From contig CAIQIQ010000067.1 in NCBI GenBank assembly GCA_903871935.1, forward strand, positions 56,010 through 120,009: a stretch of 64,000 nt of DNA, written 5' to 3'. Source of the DNA: an uncultured Phycisphaerales bacterium. Lineage in GTDB: Bacteria; Planctomycetota; Phycisphaerae; Tepidisphaerales; Tepidisphaeraceae. Below the pieces are notes generated by a model. It did not search any database, was not told where the DNA came from, and was given only the letters and a program-made list of their open reading frames with translations. Shown piece by piece: positions 44,821 to 53,679 of this stretch. The position numbers and the translations under genes are program-made. Position 1 is the first letter of the stretch; the number at the start of each line of letters is the position of its first letter.

Positions 44821-46722
44821 TCAACGGTCCCGGGGCCCATAGTGCGGCACGGGCTTTCCGAACTCATGCGCGCCCAGGTCGGGCGCCTTGCCGGCGTAAT
44901 CCTCGACGACGTTGGGCAATGTCGTGCCGGCATCGATCGCTGCGCTGTCCTGCTTCAGGAGCATCAGCGGTGTTGGTCCATCTTTACGCCAGTCATGAAA
45001 CGGCGGCAGCGGTGTCTGGAACAACTTTGACGGATCGACCACCGTGTAGTGCTGCAGAGCTCCGGCGACCTTGGCAAAGGTTTCGATGGGGAAGACGAGC
45101 CCGAGACCTGAGACATAATGGGAGCCGGGATACACAGCCGGGTCGATTGTCTTGGCGCCGTATTCGCTGCCGATCATGAATGGCCCGCCGAGGCCGTCGT
45201 AGTCCATATTCGCCGTGTGCAGAAGCGGTTCTTCGGGGTGGACATTGACGGCCGCCTCGTCGGTAGCGCCCTGGATGAGGTAGAGATTGTTCCGGCTGAA
45301 GCTCTTCATGGGTAAATCGAAAGGAGCCAGTTCAAAATTGTTGCCCATCTCGGGTAATGCCCGATGTCCGACGAATGTGTTGTTGATGAGAAACACATCA
45401 GACGATCCGTAGCGGTCCTTGGAGCATCCCTCGCGCGCGCCGATAACCTCGTTTCGGATCACGTAGGCCGGACCGCCGATGAAAGGCTGGAACGAGATGC
45501 CGTTATTGGTCGGGAACCAGAAGCGATTGTCCCAGACGCGGTTATTCTCCCACGAGAAATCGAGCTCTATCCCATCGTCGCTGTTGCAGATTGCTTCGTT
45601 GTTGTAGCAGTCCTGGTTGTCGGTGAAGTCGTAAATGCTCACGGCATCGGAGAGGTGGTACATTCTGTTGTAACAGACCACGCTTGCCGAGCCGTGCACC
45701 TCGACGCCCTCGCCCTCGCTCCAGTCGATGCCGGGCACGTCGACGGCGAGACCGACAAGATCGTTATCGGCGATGAAGCATTCATCCGCGGTGCCGATGA
45801 TGGCGTACTGGGTGGCAGAGGTCCTGCAGTGGGTAATGACGACGTTCTTGAGAATCTGGCCGCTCGCCTTGAGTTTGTCCCACTGCGGTCTTTCCGTGAA
45901 TCGGCCCTGGCCGATGTTGATCGCGGTGACCGCCTCACGCAGCTCAAGTCCGTCGACATAGATATGCGAGCCGCTCACCTGCAGAACGACCGAGTAACTA
46001 TCCTTGACGTAGCCTGTGCCCTTGAGAACGGCCGGGCCGTCGCCTGCAGCGCGAATGACGATGGGTTTCTCGGCGGTTCCGCTGGCCTTGATGGTGAAAG
46101 GTCCCTGATACGTCCCCTTATGAACGAGGATGATGTCGCCGGGCCTGGCGGATTCGAGCGCCCGGGTCAGCGCGCCGGGGTCGGCGGCGGTGACATCGAC
46201 ATTGTGGCCGACGGTCGGAATCACTGGTTCGCTACGTGTCGTGGACGTGAGCGTTTTCTCGATGGAGAGCTTGCCGTCGGGGTCGGTGAGAGTGAGATGG
46301 ATCTCGTAGGTCGTGGCGGGCTTGAGGTTGAAGATAGAGCCGGCGAGGTAGTTGGATTTCCATCGGTCAGTGGCATAGTCCAACTCGCCGCTGCCCCATT
46401 CGCCGAGGCGTCCCTCGCTGGCGATCAACCGGTTATCGGCGATGCTTTTCTTGATGTCCCATACCACGGGATATTTGCGGTAGAGCGGCATTGCCTCCAG
46501 CCATTTGTTCGAGTTTGCCTCGCGGTACTGGACAGCGCAGCGCGCACTGCCGTTGTTGTCGCCTTCGACGGGCCACATGACGCCGATGCAGTAGATAGTC
46601 GCGGTCGCTTTGGGCTCGCCGGGCTTGACGCTCAGCGGAGCATCCGCCGCACGGCCATAGGCTGCAAAACAGGTAAACATCGCGAACACAACGGCACAGC
46701 GACAGAGATGGTTCATAGTCAT
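44821..46722 (-). CDS. Secreted right-handed beta-helix protein
   Basis: A 633-residue exported protein with a signal peptide (ending near GRAADAP). A short beta-domain leads into a parallel beta-helix from about residue 200 to 480. This is rich in short-rung patterns such as HIYVDGLELREAV, CYNNEAICNSDD and EGCSKDRYGSSDVFLINNTFVG, the typical pattern of polysaccharide lyases, pectate-lyase-like and DUF1565-type proteins. A specific enzymatic family cannot be named. The ribosome site AAGGAG overlaps the stop of the preceding DUF362 gene, so the two are co-translated. Confidence 0.78.
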   Translation of the reverse strand: MTMNHLCRCAVVFAMFTCFAAYGRAADAPLSVKPGEPKATATIYCIGVMWPVEGDNNGSARCAVQYREANSNKWLEAMPLYRKYPVVWDIKKSIADNRLIASEGRLGEWGSGELDYATDRWKSNYLAGSIFNLKPATTYEIHLTLTDPDGKLSIEKTLTSTTRSEPVIPTVGHNVDVTAADPGALTRALESARPGDIILVHKGTYQGPFTIKASGTAEKPIVIRAAGDGPAVLKGTGYVKDSYSVVLQVSGSHIYVDGLELREAVTAINIGQGRFTERPQWDKLKASGQILKNVVITHCRTSATQYAIIGTADECFIADNDLVGLAVDVPGIDWSEGEGVEVHGSASVVCYNRMYHLSDAVSIYDFTDNQDCYNNEAICNSDDGIELDFSWENNRVWDNRFWFPTNNGISFQPFIGGPAYVIRNEVIGAREGCSKDRYGSSDVFLINNTFVGHRALPEMGNNFELAPFDLPMKSFSRNNLYLIQGATDEAAVNVHPEEPLLHTANMDYDGLGGPFMIGSEYGAKTIDPAVYPGSHYVSGLGLVFPIETFAKVAGALQHYTVVDPSKLFQTPLPPFHDWRKDGPTPLMLLKQDSAAIDAGTTLPNVVEDYAGKAPDLGAHEFGKPVPHYGPRDR

Positions 46723-46735
46723 GAATGGCTCCTTA

Positions 46736-47875
46736 TCAGCGCACTTCCTTTACTGCGTATTGCTCCTTGCCCAGGCCGATCTCTTCCATCTGCCGGATCA
46801 TCTCGTAGGGGTCCTTGCCATGGATGCGCTCGAAGAGATGGTCGCCCTTCAGCAGCTCGCGCCCCGGCGGGAGGCTCCCCGGGAGGGGCTCGCCGTCGCG
46901 GGTCATGTCCAGGCTGGCTTTGTCCACCGCCACGATGTCCTGCGAGGCGAGGATACCCACATCCGGGATCAGGGACGGGGAGGAGAACCCCCAGCAGTCG
47001 CAGTAGACGGTGATCTGAGTCAGGAAGTTGATGTGCAGGACGCGGGTGGGGTCGAAGGTCCGCAGGACCTCGCGGGTGGCCAGGGCCAGGCCGCGCTGGA
47101 AGGGCACAAAGCCGCCGCCGTTGATCTTGAACGCCTTCTTCGGGCAGGCCAGGACGCAGTGTCGGCAGTAAGCGCAATGATGGTAGAATATCTTGAGGCG
47201 GTCTTCCTTGTCATCCCAGCGGGCTGCGCCGCGGTTGCAGGCTTCAACGCATTTCTTGCACCTGATGCACTTCTCGGGATCCCATTCAAGCCCGCCTTCG
47301 AGGCGGTGCAGATCGCCGCGCGTCCGGCCGGTGACGCAGCCCATGGCGAGGTTCTTACTTGCGGCGCCGTAGCCGCAGGCGCCGTGGCCCTTGAAGTGGC
47401 TGACATTCAGCAGGACGTCGGCATCTTCGATATTGCCGCAGATCTCGACTTCCTTGAGGGTGCGATAGCCGACCTTGTGTTTGTAGAGGAATTTGTCCCG
47501 GATGCCGGCCGCTCCCAGCAGGGGCGCTCCTAGCACCTCGGCGGTATAGCCGCGTGCGGTGGCTCCGGGCATGGACCCCGACCCATCGGTCAGGAAGATG
47601 CTCTTGGCTCCGGCATCCTTCACCTTTTGCACCAGCAGGCGGAGGAAGAGCGGGGGAATGGTGGTGAAGCCGTAGCCGCCGCCGACGTGGATCTTGATGG
47701 CGACCGTGCCGCCGCCGCAGATCTTCTTCAGATCGTAACGATCCAGCAGCCGCAGGAACTTGGCGGGCAGACTCGCCTCGGCCTCGAGTCGCTGGATGGC
47801 GGCCGGCGCGAATAGTACCTCCGCCTGGCCCTTGGCCGTCGTTGTCTTCTTTGCCTTGGTCGCTTTGGTCAACAT
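46736..47875 (-). CDS. DUF362 domain protein with two 4Fe-4S clusters
   Basis: A 379-residue iron-sulfur protein. The DUF362 body has KIHVGGGYGFTTIPP and NVSHFKGHGACGYGAASKNLAMGC. A ferredoxin-like pair of clusters follows, CIRCKKCVEACNRGA and CAYCRHCVLACPKKAF. Such proteins are thought to work as electron-transfer or redox components but are not biochemically defined. An AAGGAG site lies six bases before the ATG. It is the first gene of an operon with the beta-helix protein. The glycyl-radical enzyme diverges just upstream. Confidence 0.85.
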   Translation of the reverse strand: MLTKATKAKKTTTAKGQAEVLFAPAAIQRLEAEASLPAKFLRLLDRYDLKKICGGGTVAIKIHVGGGYGFTTIPPLFLRLLVQKVKDAGAKSIFLTDGSGSMPGATARGYTAEVLGAPLLGAAGIRDKFLYKHKVGYRTLKEVEICGNIEDADVLLNVSHFKGHGACGYGAASKNLAMGCVTGRTRGDLHRLEGGLEWDPEKCIRCKKCVEACNRGAARWDDKEDRLKIFYHHCAYCRHCVLACPKKAFKINGGGFVPFQRGLALATREVLRTFDPTRVLHINFLTQITVYCDCWGFSSPSLIPDVGILASQDIVAVDKASLDMTRDGEPLPGSLPPGRELLKGDHLFERIHGKDPYEMIRQMEEIGLGKEQYAVKEVR

Positions 47876-48119
47876 CAGGATCTCCTTAAGTTACAGCCGT
47901 CGGCTAAAGCCGGGGAGTATAACGAACCGCGGCCGCACAAGCATCAACTTCGCCGACTGGCACTACTGCGAAGTCCTGGGCGGATGGCGACCGTGGGTAA
48001 TCGGCCTCACGCCGGTGGTGCGCTTCATTAGGCGAACGCCCTGCGGCAGAGGGTTCATGTGACGGCGTCCGCTTCCCACTTCCCCCATCCCATGGCACAA
48101 TGCCCGCGGAGATTCCCCC

Positions 48120-50420
48120 ATGGATGATGTTCAGGTCATTTGGGATCGGGCCGATACAACACGCGTCGTCGACCTGCGGCGGCGCGTGCGCGGGGCGATG
48201 GAGCGGCCGCCGGCGGGCTGGGAATGCCCAAAGCGCATCGACGACCGGCACATGGCCGAGCCCCTCGCTGTCCGCAAGGCCCGGGCCATCGCGCTCAAGC
48301 TATCACACATGCCGACCGATCTCTGGGAGGGCCAGCTTTTCGCGGGCTCTATGACGCTCGAAGAGCCGCGCATCCACGCGGAGTGGGGATTTCCCGACTA
48401 CGTGAACGACCAGGAGCGATCCAAGGCGGCCGAGCGCGGGCTCAGCATCCACAGCGTGTTTGGCCACATTGTGCCTGACTATCCAAGGCTGCTGAGCAAG
48501 GGCATGTGCGGGATTCTCGCCGAAGTCGACGCTCAGCGGCCGGCGGCGCGCAGCGCTGATGAGACGGCGTTCCTGGATTCGGTGGTCGTGGCGCTCGATG
48601 GCGTGATGGCTTTTGCCGGGCGCCTGGCCGAGCGCTGCGACCTGGAGGCATCGCAGCAGGCGAACTCCCAGCGGGCGAAAGAGTTGCGCGAGATGGCGGC
48701 GAATCTGCGGCAGGTGCCCTCCGGGCCAGCGCAGACATTCTGGCAGGCGCTGCAGGTGGTGTGGCTGCTGCACATGATCTTCCACTCCACCAAGAACGGC
48801 AACGCCATGGGACGGGTGGATCAGTATGTCTGGCCGTATCTACAGGCGGACCTGAATCAGGGGAGGATCACACTGGAGCAGGCGGCTGAACTGACCGATT
48901 GCTTCTGCCTGAAATTCAACGAGCGGGCGAAGGCAACGGAAGAGCAGCGGCCGGAGGCCCGCAAAGAAGAGCCGGTGAACCCGGGCAGCCGCACGAGGCA
49001 CTTCACCTCATCCCAACTGGGCCGCAACCGTGACAGTCTGGACGCGACCAACCACTGGCTCCAGAACATCGTGGTCGGCGGCCTCACGCCCGATGGCGCT
49101 GATGGGACGAACTTACTCTCATTCCTCCTGTTGGAGAGCTACCGCCGGCACCAGATGACCAACCCGCTGCTGACGGTGCGCGTGCACTGCGGCTCGCCGG
49201 GCGAACTGTTGAGGTGCACAAGTGAGACACTGAAGGACGGCGGCGGAATGCCGGCCATCTTCAACGATGAGGCGATCGCGCCGGCACTGGTGCGCCTGGG
49301 TATCCCGGCCGCCGACGCACGCGACTACACCAACGACGGCTGCTGGGAAGTCATCATCCCCGGCCGGACGGACTTCCGCTTTCTGCGCATTAGTGTGATG
49401 CTGTGCCTGGAATGGGCCCTCAACCGTGGCCGGTCGCGATTGGATGGAAGCCAGGCAGGTCCGGATACGGGGGACCCGCGGACGTTTGTTACCTGGGAGC
49501 AGGTCTGGCAAGCGTTTCTGAGGCAATTGGATGTGCTGGTGGAACGGACCGTGGCACGAGTTGTGGCGAACCTGAACGACCGCAGCACGATCGCGCCGGT
49601 CCCGCTGCTGAGCGCGCTGCTCGATGGCCCGATCGCAGCGCGCACCGACATGACGGCCGGCGGCGCGAAATACCGCACGTTTGGCATGCTCGCCGAAGGC
49701 GCTGCCCACGCGATTGATTCGCTGACGGCGATCCGCACCGTGATCTTCGGCAAGGACGGAAACGCTGCGAACATGGTGCAACTGTGCGATGCGATCGATG
49801 CGAATTTTAGCGGGTTTGCTCCATTGCGCAGCAGACTGCTGGGGGCGCCCAAGTATGGGAACGACGACCCGGTGGCCGACCAAATGGGACAGGAGATGAT
49901 CGAGGTGTTCACTGCTACGGTGGCGCGGCATGCCAGGGCGCATCAGTCACTGATCAAGTTCCCGTGCGGAGTGGGCACGTTTTCCTGGTATATTGGTATC
50001 GGTGAAGGCCTGGGCGCATCGGCCGATGGGCGGCTCCACGGCGAGCCGGTGTCATCCAACTTCTCGCCGGCACTGGGGCGCGACATGGAAGGCATTCCAG
50101 GCGCGATTCTGTCCTACGCCAAGATGCATCACTGCAATCTGCCGGCCGGTGCGCCGCTGGATCTGCGCTTGGCACGGCGACTGGTGCAAGGTGAGCAGGG
50201 CACAGACCGCATGGTGGGACTGATCCGCAGTTTCGCCCAGACTGGCGGATCGATGATGACCCTGACGGTGGCTGATACCGAGGAACTGCGCGCCGCTCAG
50301 AGCGAGCCGGACAAGTACAAGTCGCTACGCGTTCGCATGGGTGGCTGGTGCGCTTACTTCACGATGCTCAGCCGAGAGCAGCAGGAACATCACATCAAAC
50401 GCCAGGAGGCAAAGGCGTGA
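48120..50420 (+). CDS. Pyruvate formate-lyase-family glycyl radical enzyme
   Basis: A 766-residue glycyl-radical enzyme. The active-site thiyl Cys is Cys408 in NDGCWEVIIPG, which has the C-x-E pattern typical of dehydratase, decarboxylase or lyase members and differs from the Cys-Cys pair of pyruvate formate-lyase. The C-terminal glycyl motif VRMGGWCAYF places the radical on Gly742 (RMxGW variant of RVxGY). The reaction is unknown. It is strictly anaerobic by chemistry. A GGAG site precedes the ATG, and the downstream activase gene overlaps by four bases. Confidence 0.93.
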   Translation: MDDVQVIWDRADTTRVVDLRRRVRGAMERPPAGWECPKRIDDRHMAEPLAVRKARAIALKLSHMPTDLWEGQLFAGSMTLEEPRIHAEWGFPDYVNDQERSKAAERGLSIHSVFGHIVPDYPRLLSKGMCGILAEVDAQRPAARSADETAFLDSVVVALDGVMAFAGRLAERCDLEASQQANSQRAKELREMAANLRQVPSGPAQTFWQALQVVWLLHMIFHSTKNGNAMGRVDQYVWPYLQADLNQGRITLEQAAELTDCFCLKFNERAKATEEQRPEARKEEPVNPGSRTRHFTSSQLGRNRDSLDATNHWLQNIVVGGLTPDGADGTNLLSFLLLESYRRHQMTNPLLTVRVHCGSPGELLRCTSETLKDGGGMPAIFNDEAIAPALVRLGIPAADARDYTNDGCWEVIIPGRTDFRFLRISVMLCLEWALNRGRSRLDGSQAGPDTGDPRTFVTWEQVWQAFLRQLDVLVERTVARVVANLNDRSTIAPVPLLSALLDGPIAARTDMTAGGAKYRTFGMLAEGAAHAIDSLTAIRTVIFGKDGNAANMVQLCDAIDANFSGFAPLRSRLLGAPKYGNDDPVADQMGQEMIEVFTATVARHARAHQSLIKFPCGVGTFSWYIGIGEGLGASADGRLHGEPVSSNFSPALGRDMEGIPGAILSYAKMHHCNLPAGAPLDLRLARRLVQGEQGTDRMVGLIRSFAQTGGSMMTLTVADTEELRAAQSEPDKYKSLRVRMGGWCAYFTMLSREQQEHHIKRQEAKA

Positions 50421-51334
50421 GTAGCTGCGCGGGCGCGGCCCTGGATATCACGGGCACGATCTTCGACGTGGACACCTTCGCCGTGCACGATGGGCCGGGG
50501 ATTCGCCTGGCGGTGTATCTGAAGGGATGCCCGCTCAATTGCGGCTGGTGTCACAGCCCAGAGTCGCGCAAGGCCAGCCCCGAGGTCATCTTCGTGCGCG
50601 ATCGCTGTACGCTGTGCGGGACGTGCGTGAGCGTATGCGAGAGTAAAGTCCACGAGATCGCCGACCACCAGCACGTGATGCACCGTGAGAAGTGCGTGAT
50701 GTGTGGCAAGTGTGTGCAGTATTGTGGGCAGGGGGCGCTGGCTATAAAGGGACAGACCACCTCGGCGTTGCGGCTCATTGAGAAAGCGAAACACCTCAAG
50801 CCGTTCTTCGACAACTCCGGCGGAGGGATTACGCTGACCGGCGGCGAGGTAACGGTGCAGGCAGATTTCGCGACCGCCATACTGGAAGGCTGCAAGGCGG
50901 CCGGGATTCACACTGCAATCGAAACCTGCGGGGCGTGCCAATGGGAGCGCCTGGACAAAATCCTGACGCATACCGACCTCATCCTGTATGACCTCAAGCT
51001 GATGGACGATGTGTTGCATCGACAATGGACGGGCGCGAGCAACGCCCAGGTCCTGGCCAACGCGCGGCGGATAAGCGGCCGCAAGGTGCAGGTGCGAGTG
51101 CCGCTGATCCCTGGCATCACGGACACAGACAAAAACCTGCGCGCAGTCTTCGCCTTCATGCGCGAGGTGGGTCTGAAGGATGTGGCGCTATTGCCCTATA
51201 ACGTATCGGCGGCCGCCAAATACGAGTGGCTGGGCATGCCGTATAGGCTGGATAAGCCATCCCAGGATGGCGCGCAACTGGCCGACTTTGCGAAGCTGGC
51301 GCTGGAATACGCAGTGGTCGCGGCGATTGCGTGA
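50417..51334 (+). CDS. Glycyl-radical enzyme activating enzyme (radical SAM)
   Basis: A 305-residue activase that abstracts hydrogen from the radical Gly of the upstream enzyme. The SAM cluster motif CxxxCxxC is Cys38, Cys42 and Cys45 in GCPLNCGWC. Two extra ferredoxin-type cluster motifs follow, CTLCGTCVSVC (64-74) and CVMCGKCVQYC (93-103), which is the larger type of activase found with dehydratases and lyases. GGGITLTGGEV is the next conserved SAM block. GTG start, preceded by CAGGAGG, overlapping the upstream TGA as GTGA. Confidence 0.94.
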   Translation: MSSCAGAALDITGTIFDVDTFAVHDGPGIRLAVYLKGCPLNCGWCHSPESRKASPEVIFVRDRCTLCGTCVSVCESKVHEIADHQHVMHREKCVMCGKCVQYCGQGALAIKGQTTSALRLIEKAKHLKPFFDNSGGGITLTGGEVTVQADFATAILEGCKAAGIHTAIETCGACQWERLDKILTHTDLILYDLKLMDDVLHRQWTGASNAQVLANARRISGRKVQVRVPLIPGITDTDKNLRAVFAFMREVGLKDVALLPYNVSAAAKYEWLGMPYRLDKPSQDGAQLADFAKLALEYAVVAAIA

Positions 51335-51388
51335 ATCAGATTGGCGGCAGTGGGCGGGGGTGTATGACTATTGCGCCTGCTGGTTGGG

Positions 51389-51829
51389 TCAGCGCGCTGT
51401 CACATCTTCGAGTTTGATGCGGCTGCCGAAGGCGCTGTCGGGACCGGCGCTGTAAGTGTGGCCTGCTTCAAACTTCTGCTCATAGCTTACGTCGTTGTAA
51501 GTAATAGGCGTGCCGCTGACCGCCCGGCGGGCGACGATGCGGTGGGTACCGGGCGTCAGCACGACCGTGTTGCCACCGTAGTTAGCCATCTGGATGCCTG
51601 ACCCGGACACACGGGCGCCGTCGACACTTACAACCTTTACCCCGCCACTGGCTTTAACGATGGCGGATTCCTTTGGGGCAAGCTTCGGAGCAACATAGTC
51701 CTTGTTCAGGTCGGCTGTCGGGTTCGTAGTTGGTCCGCCGGCGGAGGACGAGGAAGAGGAACAGCCCTCAGCAAGAAGGACCAGCATCGCGGCAATAGCC
51801 ACGCAGCACATCGTCGAGATCCGTCGCAT
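51389..51829 (-). CDS. Hypothetical lipoprotein
   Basis: A 146-residue lipoprotein. The signal ends LLAEGC with lipidated Cys23, followed by a Ser/Gly-rich linker. The mature domain is a beta-sandwich-like stretch with SAIVKASGGVKVVSVDGARV and a C-terminal SYEQKFEAGHTYSAG. An AAGGAT site supports the ATG at 51829. Function unknown. It resembles small outer-membrane lipoproteins that display a Gly-rich loop. Confidence 0.6.
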   Translation of the reverse strand: MRRISTMCCVAIAAMLVLLAEGCSSSSSSAGGPTTNPTADLNKDYVAPKLAPKESAIVKASGGVKVVSVDGARVSGSGIQMANYGGNTVVLTPGTHRIVARRAVSGTPITYNDVSYEQKFEAGHTYSAGPDSAFGSRIKLEDVTAR

Positions 51830-52339
51830 AGACAATCCTTTCTGCATACAAGCCCATGGGCTCATGTTTCTTCCCGGCCGCCTCAGTTGAGGGGGCGCAT
51901 GCCAGATAGCATAGCAGTGGCCAAAGATACCGCCATCGTCGAATCTGGGTCTGCGTAGCTTTCCCGATGTCTGTCACAGGGGACTCGCGGAATGTGTCGG
52001 CTATCCGAATGCCCGCCCGTGTTGGTGATGCCAGCGACGGGCCTCCTGGACGAACCGTTGAGGTGGATCAGGACAATGAGTGAGCCCGCGGCCATGCACG
52101 ACCAAGAGGTGAGGATCGCCAGTCACTCCAGCAGTGACCGCACTATAGCCATGCCGCAAAAGACCACCTCTGGTCGCACAGCGAACATGACCGGCAGCCA
52201 TGTGAACGTAGCATCCGTACCGGGTACCCAAGCGAGCCACCCGAGGCATTGGGGGGGGGTGACTGTTTGCCGAGAGCTCGGCCTGCCATATGGAGTAAGC
52301 GTCCGTCACGCCCGTCCGCGCCGCTGACTCAAACTTGGG
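51830..52339. other. Intergenic region, no credible gene
   Basis: 510 bases between a lipoprotein start and the 3' end of the small PEP-CTERM gene. ORFs on both strands are Pro/Arg/His-rich shadows without a recognisable domain. A run of nine to ten G near 52250 stands out. No terminator or RNA gene is seen. Confidence 0.4.
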
Positions 52340-52612
52340 CTATTTCCCGCGGCGCCTTCGCAGCAGCAGGACGATCACCGGGGCCATCATGATCAAAGAG
52401 GCAGGCTCCGGGAGCACCGCCGGCGGATCAACGTCGGGTTGCAACACCTTATGTTCCTTTTGGGCCGCGTCGGCTGCGGCCACACTCGTATCTCTGATAT
52501 CCGAGGGATTGATGAAGCATTGGGCCACAAAACTGGCCACCGCGACCAGAGCCCCAACCGTAAGCCAGATGAGTTGCCGATGACGTCTGCGCCGTGAGAG
52601 TCGATAGTTCAT
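52340..52612 (-). CDS. Minimal PEP-CTERM protein
   Basis: A 90-residue protein consisting of a basic N-terminus (RLSRRRRHRQ), one hydrophobic signal/anchor helix (about 11-31), a short acidic Ala/Asp-rich linker of about 40 residues, and a C-terminal sorting signal LPEPASLIMMAPVIVLL followed by RRRR. This is essentially a signal plus an exosortase-sorting tail with almost no cargo. The start at 52612 is chosen because the preceding in-frame extension has no ribosome site and is unlike protein. Confidence 0.6.
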   Translation of the reverse strand: MNYRLSRRRRHRQLIWLTVGALVAVASFVAQCFINPSDIRDTSVAAADAAQKEHKVLQPDVDPPAVLPEPASLIMMAPVIVLLLRRRRGK

Positions 52613-52766
52613 GTTGCGCCCCAACCAATCCGGTATTGTAGATCGTTGATCGGACAACGCAATATCCGAAAATAGTAGATACACGTGTGTTATTGGAGCT
52701 TTAAACCACGGGAGTGCAGATTGTCGACGCACAAAACAACACCCCTCACTCCCCATCGCAACTCCA

Positions 52767-53441
52767 CTATTGCGAGATCGAGTTTTCTATCAGGAGGATT
52801 GCACCGCCTGCGATGGCATTGATACCACCCAGAACCAGCCCTCTGGCCGCTGCCTTTCGGTGGAGTGCTGCTTTCGTCTTGGGCAATCCCAGCATTGCGA
52901 TGCCGGCCATGATGATGGCCGTGAACCCGACGAGCAGAACCGCCACCGACAGTCCCATCGCGATAGCCTGAGCTGGCACGTCCGGCGTTACGAGCCTGCT
53001 CATGGCCATCGCGAGTCCGGCCAGCAGGGCACCAGGAAGCAGCCCCACGGTGCCGAGTACTGCCGAGAGAAGCGCCAGGTCCTGGCAGGGCCCGGCGGGG
53101 TGCTGCTCGCGTTGCAGTACGGGTGGGCGTGTGGGCGCGGGACGCGGGCGAGGGCGGAGCGATTGCCCCTGCTGCTTGCTTGGCGGTTGTGCCGATGGGG
53201 ATGCCTGGTGGCCCGATTCGGGATCGGCCGGCGGATTACGAAGGTGCTCCTGCACGCGGGCGTAAGCGGCGTTGAGTTCTGCAGCTTTGGTGTGAGCCTG
53301 GGACCGGAGACGCTCATCGCTCGTAAGGCGATCGGGGTGCCAGGTCTTGATCAGATCGCGGTACGCATGCTTCACCTGCTCCGGTGTCGCCCCGGGCTTC
53401 AGACCAAGCACTCGATATGCTGCGGCGACATCGTCCACCAT
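52767..53441 (-). CDS. J-domain membrane protein
   Basis: A 224-residue protein with an N-terminal DnaJ domain (AYRVLGLKPGATPEQVKHAYRD, HPD at 35-37). A Pro/Arg/Gln-rich linker follows, then two to three TM helices (around residues 120-145, 155-180 and 197-215). J-domain proteins stimulate Hsp70 ATPase. Membrane anchoring implies recruitment of DnaK to the inner membrane. No client or partner is adjacent. Confidence 0.8.
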   Translation of the reverse strand: MVDDVAAAYRVLGLKPGATPEQVKHAYRDLIKTWHPDRLTSDERLRSQAHTKAAELNAAYARVQEHLRNPPADPESGHQASPSAQPPSKQQGQSLRPRPRPAPTRPPVLQREQHPAGPCQDLALLSAVLGTVGLLPGALLAGLAMAMSRLVTPDVPAQAIAMGLSVAVLLVGFTAIIMAGIAMLGLPKTKAALHRKAAARGLVLGGINAIAGGAILLIENSISQ

Positions 53442-53679
53442 TTAAGCGACTCCTGGCACTTTCTCTGAGAATCGACGGGTCTGACGCAGCCGCGTGGTGT
53501 CATTCTGTGATGCATGGCAACAGCCCGACAGGTCCATCGCAGCCATCCTACCACGCGCGAGGTGCGATTGCCTGTAGTGGATCAGAGGTATCTTCATGAG
53601 AGCGAGGACGAGATATATCAGTCTTGATTCTTGCTCAGTCTTGCGTGACGATTGTCATACGGTTCGAGCAAGAGGCTAT

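Noticed and set aside
45364..47013. 549-codon + strand frame over the beta-helix and DUF362 genes
   Set aside because: Antisense to two well-supported genes. Val/Asp/Ala-rich sequence with no recognisable domain.
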